Assembly: GCA_028821455.1 (NCBI GenBank)
Contig: JAPPGE010000031.1
Coordinates: 1-64,000 of the forward strand
DNA: 64,000 bases
Direction of reading: 5' to 3'
From: a bacterium
Lineage (GTDB): Bacteria; Pseudomonadota; Alphaproteobacteria; SP197
Position 1 is the stretch's first letter; each line of letters starts with the position of its first letter. Below are positions 36,570-46,793 of this stretch, piece after piece. The translations under genes and the position numbers were made by a program. Below the pieces are notes generated by a model. The model was not told the origin of the DNA, made no database searches, and was given only the letters and a program-made list of their open reading frames with translations.

Positions 36570-37568
36570 ATGACTCTGACCGCCCGGACAGAGGGAGTAC
36601 GATCCGTGAATGAGCGACAGGCAACAGGATTCGACCCGATGGTCGCGCCGCGCTACGGCGAAATCGCGACGTTCATGCGCACGCCATACGCCGCCAGCGC
36701 CGAAGGTGTCGACATTGCATTGATCGGCGTGCCTTATGACGGCGGAACGACGAACAGGGCCGGCGCCCGGCACGGTCCGCGCGAAATCCGGAACATGTCG
36801 AGCCTCATGCGCTCCATCCATCACGTGTCGCGCTGCAATCCCTATGAACTGTGCAGGGTGGCGGACCTCGGTGACGTTCGTTTCACCCGGATCTTCGAGG
36901 ATGAAGCAGTCGTCGAGGAGATCGCCGCATTCTACCGCGAAGTGCATCGGCACCGCGCGTTTCCGCTGACGGCCGGGGGCGATCATTCGATCACGTATCC
37001 CATCTTCAAGGCGATTGCGGCCGGCGAGAGTCTGGGCATGGTCCATATCGATGCCCACACCGACACCTGGGACGAGTTCCAGGGGTCCAAGTTCACCCAT
37101 GGCGCCCCCTTCCGGCGAGCCGTCGAAGACGGTCTCCTGGATCCGAAGAGAACGATTCAGATCGGTATCCGAGGTGCACAGAATACGTCTGAAGGCTGGG
37201 ACTTTTCCCTGGATCAGGGAATGCGCGTGGTGTTCATGGAAGAATTCGACGACATGGGCGTCGACGCGACCATCGAGGAGGCGCGCCGCGTGGTCGGCGG
37301 CGGCCCGACGTACATCTCTTTCGACGTGGACGGCCTCGACCCGGTCTATGCGCCCGGCACGGGAACCCCGGAGATCGGCGGTATCACGACGATCGATGCG
37401 CAAAAGCTGCTCAGGGGCTTGCGCGGCCTGGACCTTCGCGGCGGCGATGTCGTGGAGGTGGCGCCGCCGTTCGACCAGACGGGAAACACCGCCCTGGTCG
37501 GAGCCACCATCATGTACGAGATTCTCTGCCTGCTCGCAGAAGCGCGCGTCGCACACCAAGGTTCATAG
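36570..37568 (+). CDS. Agmatinase/arginase (ureohydrolase) family protein
   Basis: GGDHSITYP, HIDAHTDTWD, SFDVDGLDPVYAPGTGTPEIGG; start codon uncertain. Confidence 0.9.
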   Translation: MTLTARTEGVRSVNERQATGFDPMVAPRYGEIATFMRTPYAASAEGVDIALIGVPYDGGTTNRAGARHGPREIRNMSSLMRSIHHVSRCNPYELCRVADLGDVRFTRIFEDEAVVEEIAAFYREVHRHRAFPLTAGGDHSITYPIFKAIAAGESLGMVHIDAHTDTWDEFQGSKFTHGAPFRRAVEDGLLDPKRTIQIGIRGAQNTSEGWDFSLDQGMRVVFMEEFDDMGVDATIEEARRVVGGGPTYISFDVDGLDPVYAPGTGTPEIGGITTIDAQKLLRGLRGLDLRGGDVVEVAPPFDQTGNTALVGATIMYEILCLLAEARVAHQGS

Positions 37569-37648
37569 GCCCACTGCCTGTGCCCCCTGCCCGGTCGACA
37601 CGAGTCTGCCGCTGACGGGAGATCCACCGCTGCGCAACAGGGAGGCCG

Positions 37649-38437
37649 TCAGGCGTTGGCGAGGGCGACGGCTCTTCTGGCCATGACCGTGACGAGATGG
37701 GCACGGTAGTCGGGGGTCGCGTGGATGTCGCTGTTGAGGCCGTCATCGGGAATCTGGATATCGGCAAGGACATCGGGGGAGAAGTTGCGCTCGAGCGCCT
37801 CTTCCATGGCAGCCACTCGAAAGACTCGAGCCCCGGCCCCTGTGACGGCAACACGCATGCCCGAGGCGGTCCAGGCAACGAAGACTCCGACAATGGCATA
37901 GCGCGACGCCGGGTTCGGGAACTTCATGTAGGCCGCGCGGCGGGGAGCGGGAAAGGCGACCGAGGTGACGAGTTCACCCTCCTGGAGTGCCGTCTCGAAA
38001 AGGTCGACGAAGAAATCATCTGCGGCAATCTGCCTGCGGTCGGTGATGACCGTGGCGCCCAGACCCACCAGGGCCGCCGGATAGTCCGCGGCCGGATCCG
38101 CATTGGCGATCGAACCCCCGAGCGTGCCCCGGTTGCGCACCTGGAAATCGCCGATCTGGCCCGCCAGGCCGGCAAGCGCCGGGATGGGGTGCGTCATGCG
38201 CGCCACGTCGTTGTGACGCACGCCGGCTCCGATAATGAGCGTGTCCGTACCGGTGGAGGTGTTTTTCAGCGCGTCGATGGTCCCCAGATCGATGAGATCA
38301 CTCGGCTGGGCGAGGCGCATCTTGAGCGTCGGCAGCAACGTGTGGCCGCCGGCGAGGTAGCCTGGATCCTCGCAACTCCCGTGGAGGCGCACGGCCTCAT
38401 CGATCGACCCGGCGTGGTGGTAGCGGAAGGCGTACAC
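37649..38437 (-). CDS. coxM: FAD-binding subunit of xanthine dehydrogenase/CO dehydrogenase family (CoxM-like)
   Basis: YLAGGHTLLPTLKMRLAQPSDLIDLG, IGAGVRHNDVA, RNRGTLGGSIANADPAADYPA. Confidence 0.88.
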   Translation of the reverse strand: MYAFRYHHAGSIDEAVRLHGSCEDPGYLAGGHTLLPTLKMRLAQPSDLIDLGTIDALKNTSTGTDTLIIGAGVRHNDVARMTHPIPALAGLAGQIGDFQVRNRGTLGGSIANADPAADYPAALVGLGATVITDRRQIAADDFFVDLFETALQEGELVTSVAFPAPRRAAYMKFPNPASRYAIVGVFVAWTASGMRVAVTGAGARVFRVAAMEEALERNFSPDVLADIQIPDDGLNSDIHATPDYRAHLVTVMARRAVALANA

Positions 38438-38443
38438 GGGTCC

Positions 38444-38923
<480 letters not shown>

Positions 38924-38936
38924 CTGTAACGCCCCC

Positions 38937-39518
38937 TCACTGCAGGAAGGCCGCGACGATACCAAGGGAACCCACCGCAGCGACCACCAGTGCGATGAAC
39001 ACTCGTTCGAGGAAGACCTCCGGCATCCTGCGACCGGCTGGCAGAGACCGCTCGGCGGCCGCAGGCGGCAGTGTTTCCGGTACAGCCACGAGGCCATCGA
39101 GACGACTGAAGAAGGTGTTGGCGATCTTGGTGGCGCTGGCCTCCACAAGGCGCGCTCCCACCTGGGCGAGCTTGCCTCCGACCTTCCCCTCGGCCTCATA
39201 ACGGAGAAGCGTTCCCTGCCCATCCTCGAGAAGGGTGATCCGCGCGTCGCCACTGGCAAAACCTGCCGCACCGCCCTTGCCTTCGGCGCTGAGCACGCAT
39301 CCTCCAGGGGGATCGAGGTCCTTCAGTTCGACCCTGCCGGTAAAGACCGCTGAAACGGGACCGATCTTCGCCTTCACCCGGGCGGTGAAGGCGGTCGACG
39401 ATTCCTGTTCCACCGTCTCGCAGCCCGGTATCGCCTGGCGCAGGACGGCAGGATCGTTGAGAGCCTGCCACACCACGTCGCGCTGTGCATTGATGCGGTA
39501 TTCGCCGGATAGATTCAT
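38937..39518 (-). CDS. coxG: CoxG-like SRPBCC protein (carbon monoxide dehydrogenase subunit G family)
   Basis: [23 protein letters not shown]...[17 protein letters not shown] and C-terminal hydrophobic anchor. Confidence 0.88.
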   Translation of the reverse strand: MNLSGEYRINAQRDVVWQALNDPAVLRQAIPGCETVEQESSTAFTARVKAKIGPVSAVFTGRVELKDLDPPGGCVLSAEGKGGAAGFASGDARITLLEDGQGTLLRYEAEGKVGGKLAQVGARLVEASATKIANTFFSRLDGLVAVPETLPPAAAERSLPAGRRMPEVFLERVFIALVVAAVGSLGIVAAFLQ

Positions 39519-39530
39519 CGTCCAGATCCT

Positions 39531-41228
39531 TCACAAGCCGTGCACGAGATGCAGCACGAGCACGAGGGCAAACACGAACAACACCACCAGTGACGCGGTA
39601 CCGGTGACCGGATCACGCGCAAGAATGCCCGACGGCCCGCCCCAGCGCCGGCCGACATCCGTTGCACCGGCAACCAGTGCCAGCGACGCCGCGCGCAACG
39701 GCACGGCAGCCTCGCCAGCCAGCCAGAGAGCCTGACGTGCCAGCCTCGGCAGCAGCCAACGATAGCACCAGTCGACGTCGATATTGACCCCCGGCAGTTC
39801 CGGCGGGTAGAGCCGGTAGAGCTTGAGCAGCGTGAACGCAAGGGCCGAGAAGAAGAGCAGTTGGCACTGGGCGATGACGTGCGACCAGGAGTAGGGCTCA
39901 TAATGTACTGCATAGGGCAGCATCGAGTAGAGAGGGCCTGGCCACACGCCGATCAGGATGCAGGCTGCGGCAGCGACCGCCATCGCCACCAGCATTGACG
40001 GCGGCGCTTCCTTCGGACGCAGCCCTGAGTCGTGGGCGAAGAATGCGAAGAAGGGAATCTTGATGCCAGCGTGGTGAAAGACCCCGGCCGACGCGAACAG
40101 GAGCGCAAGCCATACCCAGTCATGGCCCTCCTCGATGACCGCCGTCATGATCATCGCTTTCGACACGAATCCCGAGAACAGGGGAAAGGCCGAGATGGAC
40201 GCCGCACCGACGATGCACAGGCCCGTTGTCGCCGGCATGGTGCGATGGAGCCCACCAAGTTCCGAGCCCCCCATGCGGCCCGTGCGGTAGAGCACGGCCC
40301 CCATGCTCATGAAGAGCAGGCTCTTGTAGAGAACGTGACTGAAGGCGTGACTGACAGCGCCGTTGATGGCCATTTCGGTGCCGACGCCAATGCCGACCAC
40401 CATGAACCCCAACTGGTTGATCAGGCTGTAGGACAGGACACGCCTGAGATCATTCTCGATCACGGCATAGAAGATGGGGAACATGGTCATGACGGCGCCG
40501 ATCCAGATCAGCTCCTCGGTTCCCGGAAAAAGCCGGGCGAGAACATAGATGCCGACCTTCGTCGTGAACGCGCTCATCAGGACGGTGCCGGTTTCGGTCG
40601 CTTCCGGATAGGCATCGATGATCCAACCGTGCAGCAGCGGAAACCCGCACTTGATGCCAAGAGCCAGGAAGATGAGCCAGGCCGCCGTCCCGTCGAGTTC
40701 CATGACCGAAAGGCCGGTGCCCGCACCATCGACGTGGAGCACCGTGACACCGGCCAGCAGCAGCAGACCCGATGTCACCTGGACAGCGAGGTAACGCAGG
40801 GTCGTCCGGACTGAACCCGGTGCCCGCCGCGCCAGGATCAGCGCCGCAGACGTCAGCGCCAGTCCTTCCCAGAACAGGAAGAGTGTCACGAGATCGCCGG
40901 CGAAGACGGCGCCCTGGGCACAGCCGGCATAGGCAAGTGCCGCCACCTGCTGCAGGCGATCGTTGGTGTGAAGACTGTAGATCGCCGCAATGAGAGCCGC
41001 GAGGTGAAACAGCCAGCCAAAGAGATGCGAAAGCCGGTCGCCATGGTGGAGGACAAGAACGATGTCCATCACGGCTGCATCAGGAATGACAGCGGGATCC
41101 AGAAACCACAGGTTGACGGCACCGACAACCGGGGTGGCGACGAGGATGATGGGCCGCAGCCGGCTCGGTGACAGCGCAACGATGGCGGCGCCGGCAAGAA
41201 ACACCAGGAAGGGCGCCACGCTAGTCAT
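39531..41228 (-). CDS. Proton-conducting antiporter subunit (MrpD/NuoL-like)
   Basis: 565 aa polytopic; KCGFPLLHGWIIDAYPEATETGTVLMSAFTTKVGIYVLAR, LRRVLSYSLINQLGFM. Confidence 0.85.
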   Translation of the reverse strand: MTSVAPFLVFLAGAAIVALSPSRLRPIILVATPVVGAVNLWFLDPAVIPDAAVMDIVLVLHHGDRLSHLFGWLFHLAALIAAIYSLHTNDRLQQVAALAYAGCAQGAVFAGDLVTLFLFWEGLALTSAALILARRAPGSVRTTLRYLAVQVTSGLLLLAGVTVLHVDGAGTGLSVMELDGTAAWLIFLALGIKCGFPLLHGWIIDAYPEATETGTVLMSAFTTKVGIYVLARLFPGTEELIWIGAVMTMFPIFYAVIENDLRRVLSYSLINQLGFMVVGIGVGTEMAINGAVSHAFSHVLYKSLLFMSMGAVLYRTGRMGGSELGGLHRTMPATTGLCIVGAASISAFPLFSGFVSKAMIMTAVIEEGHDWVWLALLFASAGVFHHAGIKIPFFAFFAHDSGLRPKEAPPSMLVAMAVAAAACILIGVWPGPLYSMLPYAVHYEPYSWSHVIAQCQLLFFSALAFTLLKLYRLYPPELPGVNIDVDWCYRWLLPRLARQALWLAGEAAVPLRAASLALVAGATDVGRRWGGPSGILARDPVTGTASLVVLFVFALVLVLHLVHGL

Positions 41229-41469
41229 CGTAGTGGTCTTCCCGGCGCATCACGAGCTTGCGCAGTTCCCGCGCCAGCAGCACCAGGATGACGCAGGCGA
41301 CAAGACCGTAGAGGGCATGGAAACCGAACAGTGCCTCGAAGGGATGCTTGATGTGCCGGTGCACGACGAAGTCGGCTGCCACAAGCAGAAAGCATGCGCC
41401 GTAGAGTGCCCGGATGATCCCGCGAACGTTCCTGGGGTTGTCCAGAAAACGGCGTTTCCCGTCGCTCAT
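41221..41469 (-). CDS. Small two-TM protein embedded in the antiporter cluster
   Basis: MSDGKRRFLDNPRNVRGIIRALYGACFLLVAADFVVHRHIKHPFEALFGFHALYGLVACVILVLLARELRK; overlaps next ORF start. Confidence 0.7.
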   Translation of the reverse strand: MSDGKRRFLDNPRNVRGIIRALYGACFLLVAADFVVHRHIKHPFEALFGFHALYGLVACVILVLLARELRKLVMRREDHYDD

Positions 41470-41470
41470 G

Positions 41471-42934
41471 TCAGCGACCCTCCGCCATGAAGAAGACCCT
41501 GTCCAGCCACATGGTGATGGCATCGGGGAAGAAGAAGAGTGCCAGGCAACCCAGCGACGTGATGGCCATGGCCGCCAGGCATGTGACGGGCGCCTCGTGC
41601 CAGGTGGCGACTTCTCCCTGTCGTGCCGGTTTCAGGAAGGCGCGCAGGGGAATCGCGAGCAGATAACCGATGTTGAGCAGGGTGCTGATGGCAAGCACGG
41701 CGAGGAACAGCACCTGGCCGGCAGCCAGGGCGCTTTCGAACAACAGCCACTTGCTCCACAGCCCGCCCAGCGGCGGCAGGCCGATGATGCTGAGGCTGGC
41801 GATGGTGAAGGCCGTCATGGTGAGCGGCATCGAGCGTCCCAGGCCGTCGAGTTCCGAGACCCGGGTCTTCATGGTCGCGATGAGAATGGCCCCGGCGCAG
41901 AAGAAGAGGGTGATCTTGCCGAAGGCGTGGGTGACCATGTGCAGGCCACCGGCCACAAAGCCGGCTTCGCCGGCCAGCAGGGCGGCCAGGACAATGTAGG
42001 AGAGCTGGCTTACCGTCGAATAGGCAAGCCTTGCCTTGAGATTGTCCCGTGTCATGGCCACCAGGGATGCGGCGACGATGGTGAAGGCGGCAATCCACTG
42101 CAGGATCTCCAGGACGTGGAGACCCTGCAGCATGTCGAAACCGAACGTGAACCAGGAGATCTTGAGAATGGTGAAGACGCCCGCCTTGACGACGGCGACG
42201 GCGTGCAGCAACGCGCTTACCGGCGTCGGGGCGGCCATCGCCGCCGGCAGCCAGCGGTGAAACGGCATCAGGGCCGCCTTGCCGATGCCGAAGACATAGA
42301 GCGCCAGCAGAATCCCGGCTGTCAGGTCCGACACCCTGCCCTCGAGAATTCCTCCCGGAACGAAGTCAAGCGTCCCCGCCACCTGCCAGGTCACGATGAT
42401 CGCCACGAGGAACAGGCCGATGGATGTTCCCATGAGGATGCCGAGATAGGTGCGCCCTGCCCTTCTCGCCAGGGCCGTGCCGGCGTGACTGACCAGCGGA
42501 AATGTCGAAAGCGTCAAGGCCTCGTAGAACACGAAGAGGGTGAAGAGATTGCCGGCGAGGGCAACGCCGGTCGCCGATGCGATGGCGATGGCGAAGAAGG
42601 CGAAGAACCGGGTCTGGTGCGATTCGTGGTGACCGCGCATGTAGCCGATCGAATAGATCGTCGTGACGACCCACAGACCGCTTGCCATGAGCGCGAAGGC
42701 GACGCCCAGCGGCTCGATGGCGAACTTCAGCGCGAGGCCTGCAACAGGTTCTGCGATGACCAGTTCGGGTATCGTGTCGCTGTTTCCTGCGATGAAAGCC
42801 AGGATGATGAACAGGATCGTGCCCCCGGCGAGACTTACCGCCTCCCTGACGTTGGGCCAGCGGTGCGTCGCCAGGACCCCCGCGGCGGTGACGAGCGGCA
42901 CGACAAGGGCATAGAGCAGTACCTGACCGGTCAC
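41471..42934 (-). CDS. Proton-conducting antiporter subunit (MrpD/NuoM-like); GTG start
   Basis: ALMPFHRWLPAAMAAPTPVSALLHAVAVVKAGVFTILK, LKARLAYSTVSQLSYI. Confidence 0.87.
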   Translation of the reverse strand: MTGQVLLYALVVPLVTAAGVLATHRWPNVREAVSLAGGTILFIILAFIAGNSDTIPELVIAEPVAGLALKFAIEPLGVAFALMASGLWVVTTIYSIGYMRGHHESHQTRFFAFFAIAIASATGVALAGNLFTLFVFYEALTLSTFPLVSHAGTALARRAGRTYLGILMGTSIGLFLVAIIVTWQVAGTLDFVPGGILEGRVSDLTAGILLALYVFGIGKAALMPFHRWLPAAMAAPTPVSALLHAVAVVKAGVFTILKISWFTFGFDMLQGLHVLEILQWIAAFTIVAASLVAMTRDNLKARLAYSTVSQLSYIVLAALLAGEAGFVAGGLHMVTHAFGKITLFFCAGAILIATMKTRVSELDGLGRSMPLTMTAFTIASLSIIGLPPLGGLWSKWLLFESALAAGQVLFLAVLAISTLLNIGYLLAIPLRAFLKPARQGEVATWHEAPVTCLAAMAITSLGCLALFFFPDAITMWLDRVFFMAEGR

Positions 42935-44406
42935 GGCGCTCCTCCAAGGAGCCGTGCCGCGGTGTTGGCCACGCCGACCGTGAGGTCGGTGGTCACGCCA
43001 AGAACGATACAGAGCGCGCACAGGACGACGGCCGGTATCACCAGCATGGCCGGCGCCTCGTCTCTTGCTCCCGGCGGCGGGTCCGTGAAGTAGGCAACAT
43101 CGACCACACGCCAGATGTAGATCACCGCAATCAGCGAGGCGCCCACAATGACGAGGGCGAGCGGCCACAGCCCGGCGTCAAGGGCGCTGCTCACAAGATA
43201 CCACTTGGAGATGAAACCCACGGTCGCCGGAACGCCGATCATCGAGAGCCCGGCGACGACAAAGCAGCCCATGGTCAGCGGCATGCGCCGTCCGAGGCCC
43301 CGGAAACTCTCCATGTCCGCCTTGCCCAGTCTCATGATGACGCAGGCCATGACCAGAAAGAGCGCCCCCTTCATGAGTCCGTGGTTGAAGACATGGACAA
43401 TGGCGGCAATGAGGCCATCATGATTGGCAAAACCGATGGCGGCGGCGATGTAGCCCACCTGGGCAACGCTGGAATAGGCAAGCATGCGCCTGAGATCGTG
43501 CTGCCACACTGCGACGATGGATCCGGCGACAGCGCCTGCCAGCCCCAGGGGTACGAGCACCCACCCGATCTTCATCTCCCCGAAGGCGTAGTCCGCTCCG
43601 AAGACGCTGTAGACAAGGCGCAACAGCATGTAGGCGCCGATCTTGGTTGCCGTGGCGCCGAAGAAGGCGGACACCAGAGACGGCGCATAGGTATAGGCGT
43701 TGGGCATCCAGGAGTGGGCAGGGAAGATGGCCGCCTTGATGGCCGTTCCGATGAGAACGAAGGCTAGAGCAGCCTGGACTGGCGCCGTGTGGCTGACACC
43801 CGGAAGACGGGCGGCCATGTCCGCCATGTTGAGGGTGCCGGTCATCATGTAGGCAAGCCCGATACCGACGAGAATGAACGTGGCGCCGATGGTTCCCTGG
43901 ACGAGATAGTGGAAGGCCGCCCGCGTCGCCCGCCGGTCGATACCCATGGCCACGAGCGCATAGCTCGCCAGAGACGAGATCTCGAGGAAGACGTAGAGAT
44001 TGAAGATGTCGCCGGTAATGGCGATGCCGAGCATCCCGGCAAGGGCGAGCAGTGCCATCGTGTGGAACAGATGGCGCGCCCTGTGCACCACCTCGACATT
44101 AATGCCGATCCGGGTTGCCGGCATGATGATGGCGGCCATGCCTGACACCAGGACCAGGACCAGGGCGTTGAGAGGATCGATCACATAGGCGATGCCGAGA
44201 ATCTCGGGCCAGCCGCCCATGGTGTAGTGGATGGGACCCGCATCGAGAACATGTTCCAGAAGCGCGACGGAGATGGCGAAGGTGATCCATGCCACCACGA
44301 CAGCAAACATCCAGGCCAGACGGGGCCTGCCCATGAGCGCACACAAGGGCGCACCGATGAGCGGCACCGCCACCTGGAGTGCGGGAAGCTGCTGGAGCAA
44401 ACTCAT
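42931..44406 (-). CDS. mnhD: Monovalent cation/H+ antiporter subunit D (MrpD/MnhD-like)
   Basis: AIFPAHSWMPNAYTYAPSLVSAFFGATATKIGAYMLLR, LRRMLAYSSVAQVGYI. Confidence 0.88.
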   Translation of the reverse strand: MSLLQQLPALQVAVPLIGAPLCALMGRPRLAWMFAVVVAWITFAISVALLEHVLDAGPIHYTMGGWPEILGIAYVIDPLNALVLVLVSGMAAIIMPATRIGINVEVVHRARHLFHTMALLALAGMLGIAITGDIFNLYVFLEISSLASYALVAMGIDRRATRAAFHYLVQGTIGATFILVGIGLAYMMTGTLNMADMAARLPGVSHTAPVQAALAFVLIGTAIKAAIFPAHSWMPNAYTYAPSLVSAFFGATATKIGAYMLLRLVYSVFGADYAFGEMKIGWVLVPLGLAGAVAGSIVAVWQHDLRRMLAYSSVAQVGYIAAAIGFANHDGLIAAIVHVFNHGLMKGALFLVMACVIMRLGKADMESFRGLGRRMPLTMGCFVVAGLSMIGVPATVGFISKWYLVSSALDAGLWPLALVIVGASLIAVIYIWRVVDVAYFTDPPPGARDEAPAMLVIPAVVLCALCIVLGVTTDLTVGVANTAARLLGGAP

Positions 44407-44410
44407 GCGG

Positions 44411-44773
44411 TCAGTCCAGGTCTGCCTTGGCCATCTCGTCTTCTTCGATGGAACTGTAGGATTCGCGGATGCGCACGATCAGTGCGAGCGCCAGCGACGT
44501 GGTCGCCACTGCAACCACGATGGCTGTCAGGATGAGAACATGGGGCAGCGGGTTGGTGTAGAGCACCGCGTCCTCATGGACGATAGGCGCCGTGCCGTCC
44601 CGGACATTGGAGAGAGAGATGTAGAACAGGAAGACACCGCCCTGGAAGATGTTGAGACCGGCCACCTTCTTGATGAGGTTGCCGCGGGTCATGACGATGT
44701 AGAGTCCGATCATCAGCAGCGCGACCGAACCCCACTGCAGGGCATGTCCGATGACGAAATCGACCGGGTTCAT
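44411..44773 (-). CDS. mnhC: Cation/H+ antiporter subunit C (MnhC/NuoK-like)
   Basis: LLMIGLYIVMTRGNLIKKVAGLNIFQGGVFLFYISL; ALILTAIVVAVATTSLALAL-type segment. Confidence 0.88.
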   Translation of the reverse strand: MNPVDFVIGHALQWGSVALLMIGLYIVMTRGNLIKKVAGLNIFQGGVFLFYISLSNVRDGTAPIVHEDAVLYTNPLPHVLILTAIVVAVATTSLALALIVRIRESYSSIEEDEMAKADLD

Positions 44774-45195
44774 CGCCGTGCCCTGCGTTCGGCAAAGACG
44801 AGAAAGACGGCGGTCAACACACCGGCGACCGTGATTCCGACGCCAAGCTCGATGATGATGATACCGGCATGCTGTCCATGCACAGGATCGGCACTGTCGA
44901 GAACACTGTAGTTGAGGTACTCGCCACCCAGCGCCATCGTCGCAAAACCGGTGCCGGCATAGAGAATCAACCCGCAACACACCATAGCCATGACGGCGGA
45001 CATGGGCACCGCCTCGACGGCTCTCCTGATTCCAAAGACGATGGTGTAGACGATGATGCCCGTGGCGAAGATGACGCCGGCCTGAAAGCCGCCCCCCGGG
45101 CCGTAGTCTCCGTGCATCTGCACGTAGAGTGCAAACAGGAGGATGAACGGCACCATGATCTTGACGACCACGCGAACGAGAATGAACTCGTTCAT
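44770..45195 (-). CDS. mnhB: Cation/H+ antiporter subunit B (MnhB-like)
   Basis: FILLFALYVQMHGDYGPGGGFQAGVIFATGIIVY. Confidence 0.92.
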   Translation of the reverse strand: MNEFILVRVVVKIMVPFILLFALYVQMHGDYGPGGGFQAGVIFATGIIVYTIVFGIRRAVEAVPMSAVMAMVCCGLILYAGTGFATMALGGEYLNYSVLDSADPVHGQHAGIIIIELGVGITVAGVLTAVFLVFAERRARR

Positions 45196-45737
45196 GCCTC
45201 ACCCTTGCGCCAGTGCCGCAGCAGGGCGATGACGCCAATCCCGGCGGTGAAGATCACCGCGACCTCCCCCAGCGTGTCGAAGCCCCGGTAACTGGCGAGG
45301 ATCGCCGTCACCATGTTGGGAACTCCGGTACTCGCCGGACTCTCGGCGATGTAGCGGGCGGCGACATGAAGGTTGGCCGGGGATGCCGGATCCCCGAGGA
45401 GCGGCATGTCGAGGGTGGCATAGAGAAGGCCTGCACCCGATGCGAGGCTCACCAGGAGCGCCAGGATCCGTTCTGCGGACCGTCGCCGCCACGGCTCTTC
45501 CCGGCGCGTCGTCAGCGAGATCGCCGCCAGCATGAGGGCAAGGGAAATGCCGGCACCCACCACGGCTTCCGTAAAGGCAACGTCGACGGCATCGAGCAGC
45601 GTGTAGACCGTTGCCAGAATGAAACTCATGGCGCCTGCCAGAATGGCGACCGCGAGCAGGCTGGTCAGCCTGGTGATGGCGAGGGCCAGGACGATCAACA
45701 GGACGACAAGCCCGAAAATGGAATATTCTTCCGTCAC
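45192..45737 (-). CDS. DUF4040/MbhD-MbhE-like protein, corresponding to the MrpA C-terminal region; GTG start
   Basis: LTSLLAVAILAGAMSFILATVYTLLDAVDVAFTEAVVGAGISLALMLAAI; C-terminal YRGFDTLGEVAVIFTAGIGVIALL. Confidence 0.82.
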   Translation of the reverse strand: MTEEYSIFGLVVLLIVLALAITRLTSLLAVAILAGAMSFILATVYTLLDAVDVAFTEAVVGAGISLALMLAAISLTTRREEPWRRRSAERILALLVSLASGAGLLYATLDMPLLGDPASPANLHVAARYIAESPASTGVPNMVTAILASYRGFDTLGEVAVIFTAGIGVIALLRHWRKGEA

Positions 45738-46066
45738 GAATTCGTGCTCTGGCTGTCGTCCGCATCTCCGGAATCGGGGGAGAGACCTCCGAGCAGCGCC
45801 GCGTGCCCCACGGCGTGGCTTGCGGCTGGTGTCGTCAGGAACAGCACGAAACCGATCAGCAGCAGTTTCAGTGTGTTGAGCCCCGGTTCGGTCTGCAGGA
45901 TGAGCCCCAGCAGGATCAGGCCCACACCGCCGGTATCGGCCAGACTGCCGGCATGCAGTCTCGTGAAGAGATTCGGCAGGCGCACCATGCCGAGCGCGCT
46001 CGTCACCATCAACAGACCGCCGGTCACCAGGGCGATCCAGCTCACAGCGTCGATCAGAATGTTCAA
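45734..46066 (-). CDS. mnhG: Cation/H+ antiporter subunit G (MnhG)
   Basis: LVTSALGMVRLPNLFTRLHAGSLADTGGVGLILLG. Confidence 0.9.
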   Translation of the reverse strand: MNILIDAVSWIALVTGGLLMVTSALGMVRLPNLFTRLHAGSLADTGGVGLILLGLILQTEPGLNTLKLLLIGFVLFLTTPAASHAVGHAALLGGLSPDSGDADDSQSTNS

Positions 46067-46326
46067 GGTTCATCTCCAAGGTGGCCGAACCTGAAGTACT
46101 TCAACGCCGCAAGGGTGCCGACAAAGTTGAGCAGGGCATAGGCAATGGAGAGGTCGAGGAAATCCGGCCGGTCCGTCAGGTAGCCCGTCACCGCGATCAG
46201 CAGCACCGTCATCGTACCGTGAACGTTGACCCCGAGAATGCGGTCGTAGGGCGTGGGACCCCTGACGACCCGCACCAGGGTGATGGCCATGGACGCCACC
46301 AGCAAGGCTGTCACCGTCACAAACAT
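46063..46326 (-). CDS. mnhF: Cation/H+ antiporter subunit F (MnhF)
   Basis: RVVRGPTPYDRILGVNVHGTMTVLLIAV. Confidence 0.9.
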   Translation of the reverse strand: MFVTVTALLVASMAITLVRVVRGPTPYDRILGVNVHGTMTVLLIAVTGYLTDRPDFLDLSIAYALLNFVGTLAALKYFRFGHLGDEP

Positions 46327-46793
46327 CAGCGACGGCCCTCGACGGCGCTGACCCGGCGGTCCATCTCGCCCTGATGCAGATCTTCAAGGCTCTTCCTGGA
46401 AAGAGCGTGCACGTGGATGCGGTCCTCGAGAACCGACAGGGAGACGGTACCCGGGGTGAGGGTGATCGAATTGGCGAACACGACGAGACCCACCGGTGTC
46501 TTCTGGCTGGCCGGCACCCAGGCCGACCCGGAATCAATTTTCATCGACGGAGCAAGGATGGTGCGTGCCACGGCAAGGTTGGCGAGCGCAATCTGGCAGA
46601 CAAGCCAGGGCAGGTAGAGGACGACTCGGCCAAGAAGCTGGATCGGAAACCCTTCCTCGTCGATCATTCCCATGCGATGGGCGATGATCACGACAAGAAG
46701 CACGCTGACCACACCCGATGCGAGAAGAAACGGGTCGGTGGAGCCACTGAGGACGAACCATACGCACAAGAGCACGACCGCGAGGCTGATCAT
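46326..46793 (-). CDS. mnhE: Cation/H+ antiporter subunit E (MnhE)
   Basis: YLPWLVCQIALANLAVARTILAPSM, NSITLTPGTVSLSV. Confidence 0.9.
   Translation of the reverse strand: MISLAVVLLCVWFVLSGSTDPFLLASGVVSVLLVVIIAHRMGMIDEEGFPIQLLGRVVLYLPWLVCQIALANLAVARTILAPSMKIDSGSAWVPASQKTPVGLVVFANSITLTPGTVSLSVLEDRIHVHALSRKSLEDLHQGEMDRRVSAVEGRR

Noticed and set aside
41414-43093. 559-aa + strand ORF
   Set aside because: Shadow of the antiporter subunit on the minus strand; hydrophilic, no domain.
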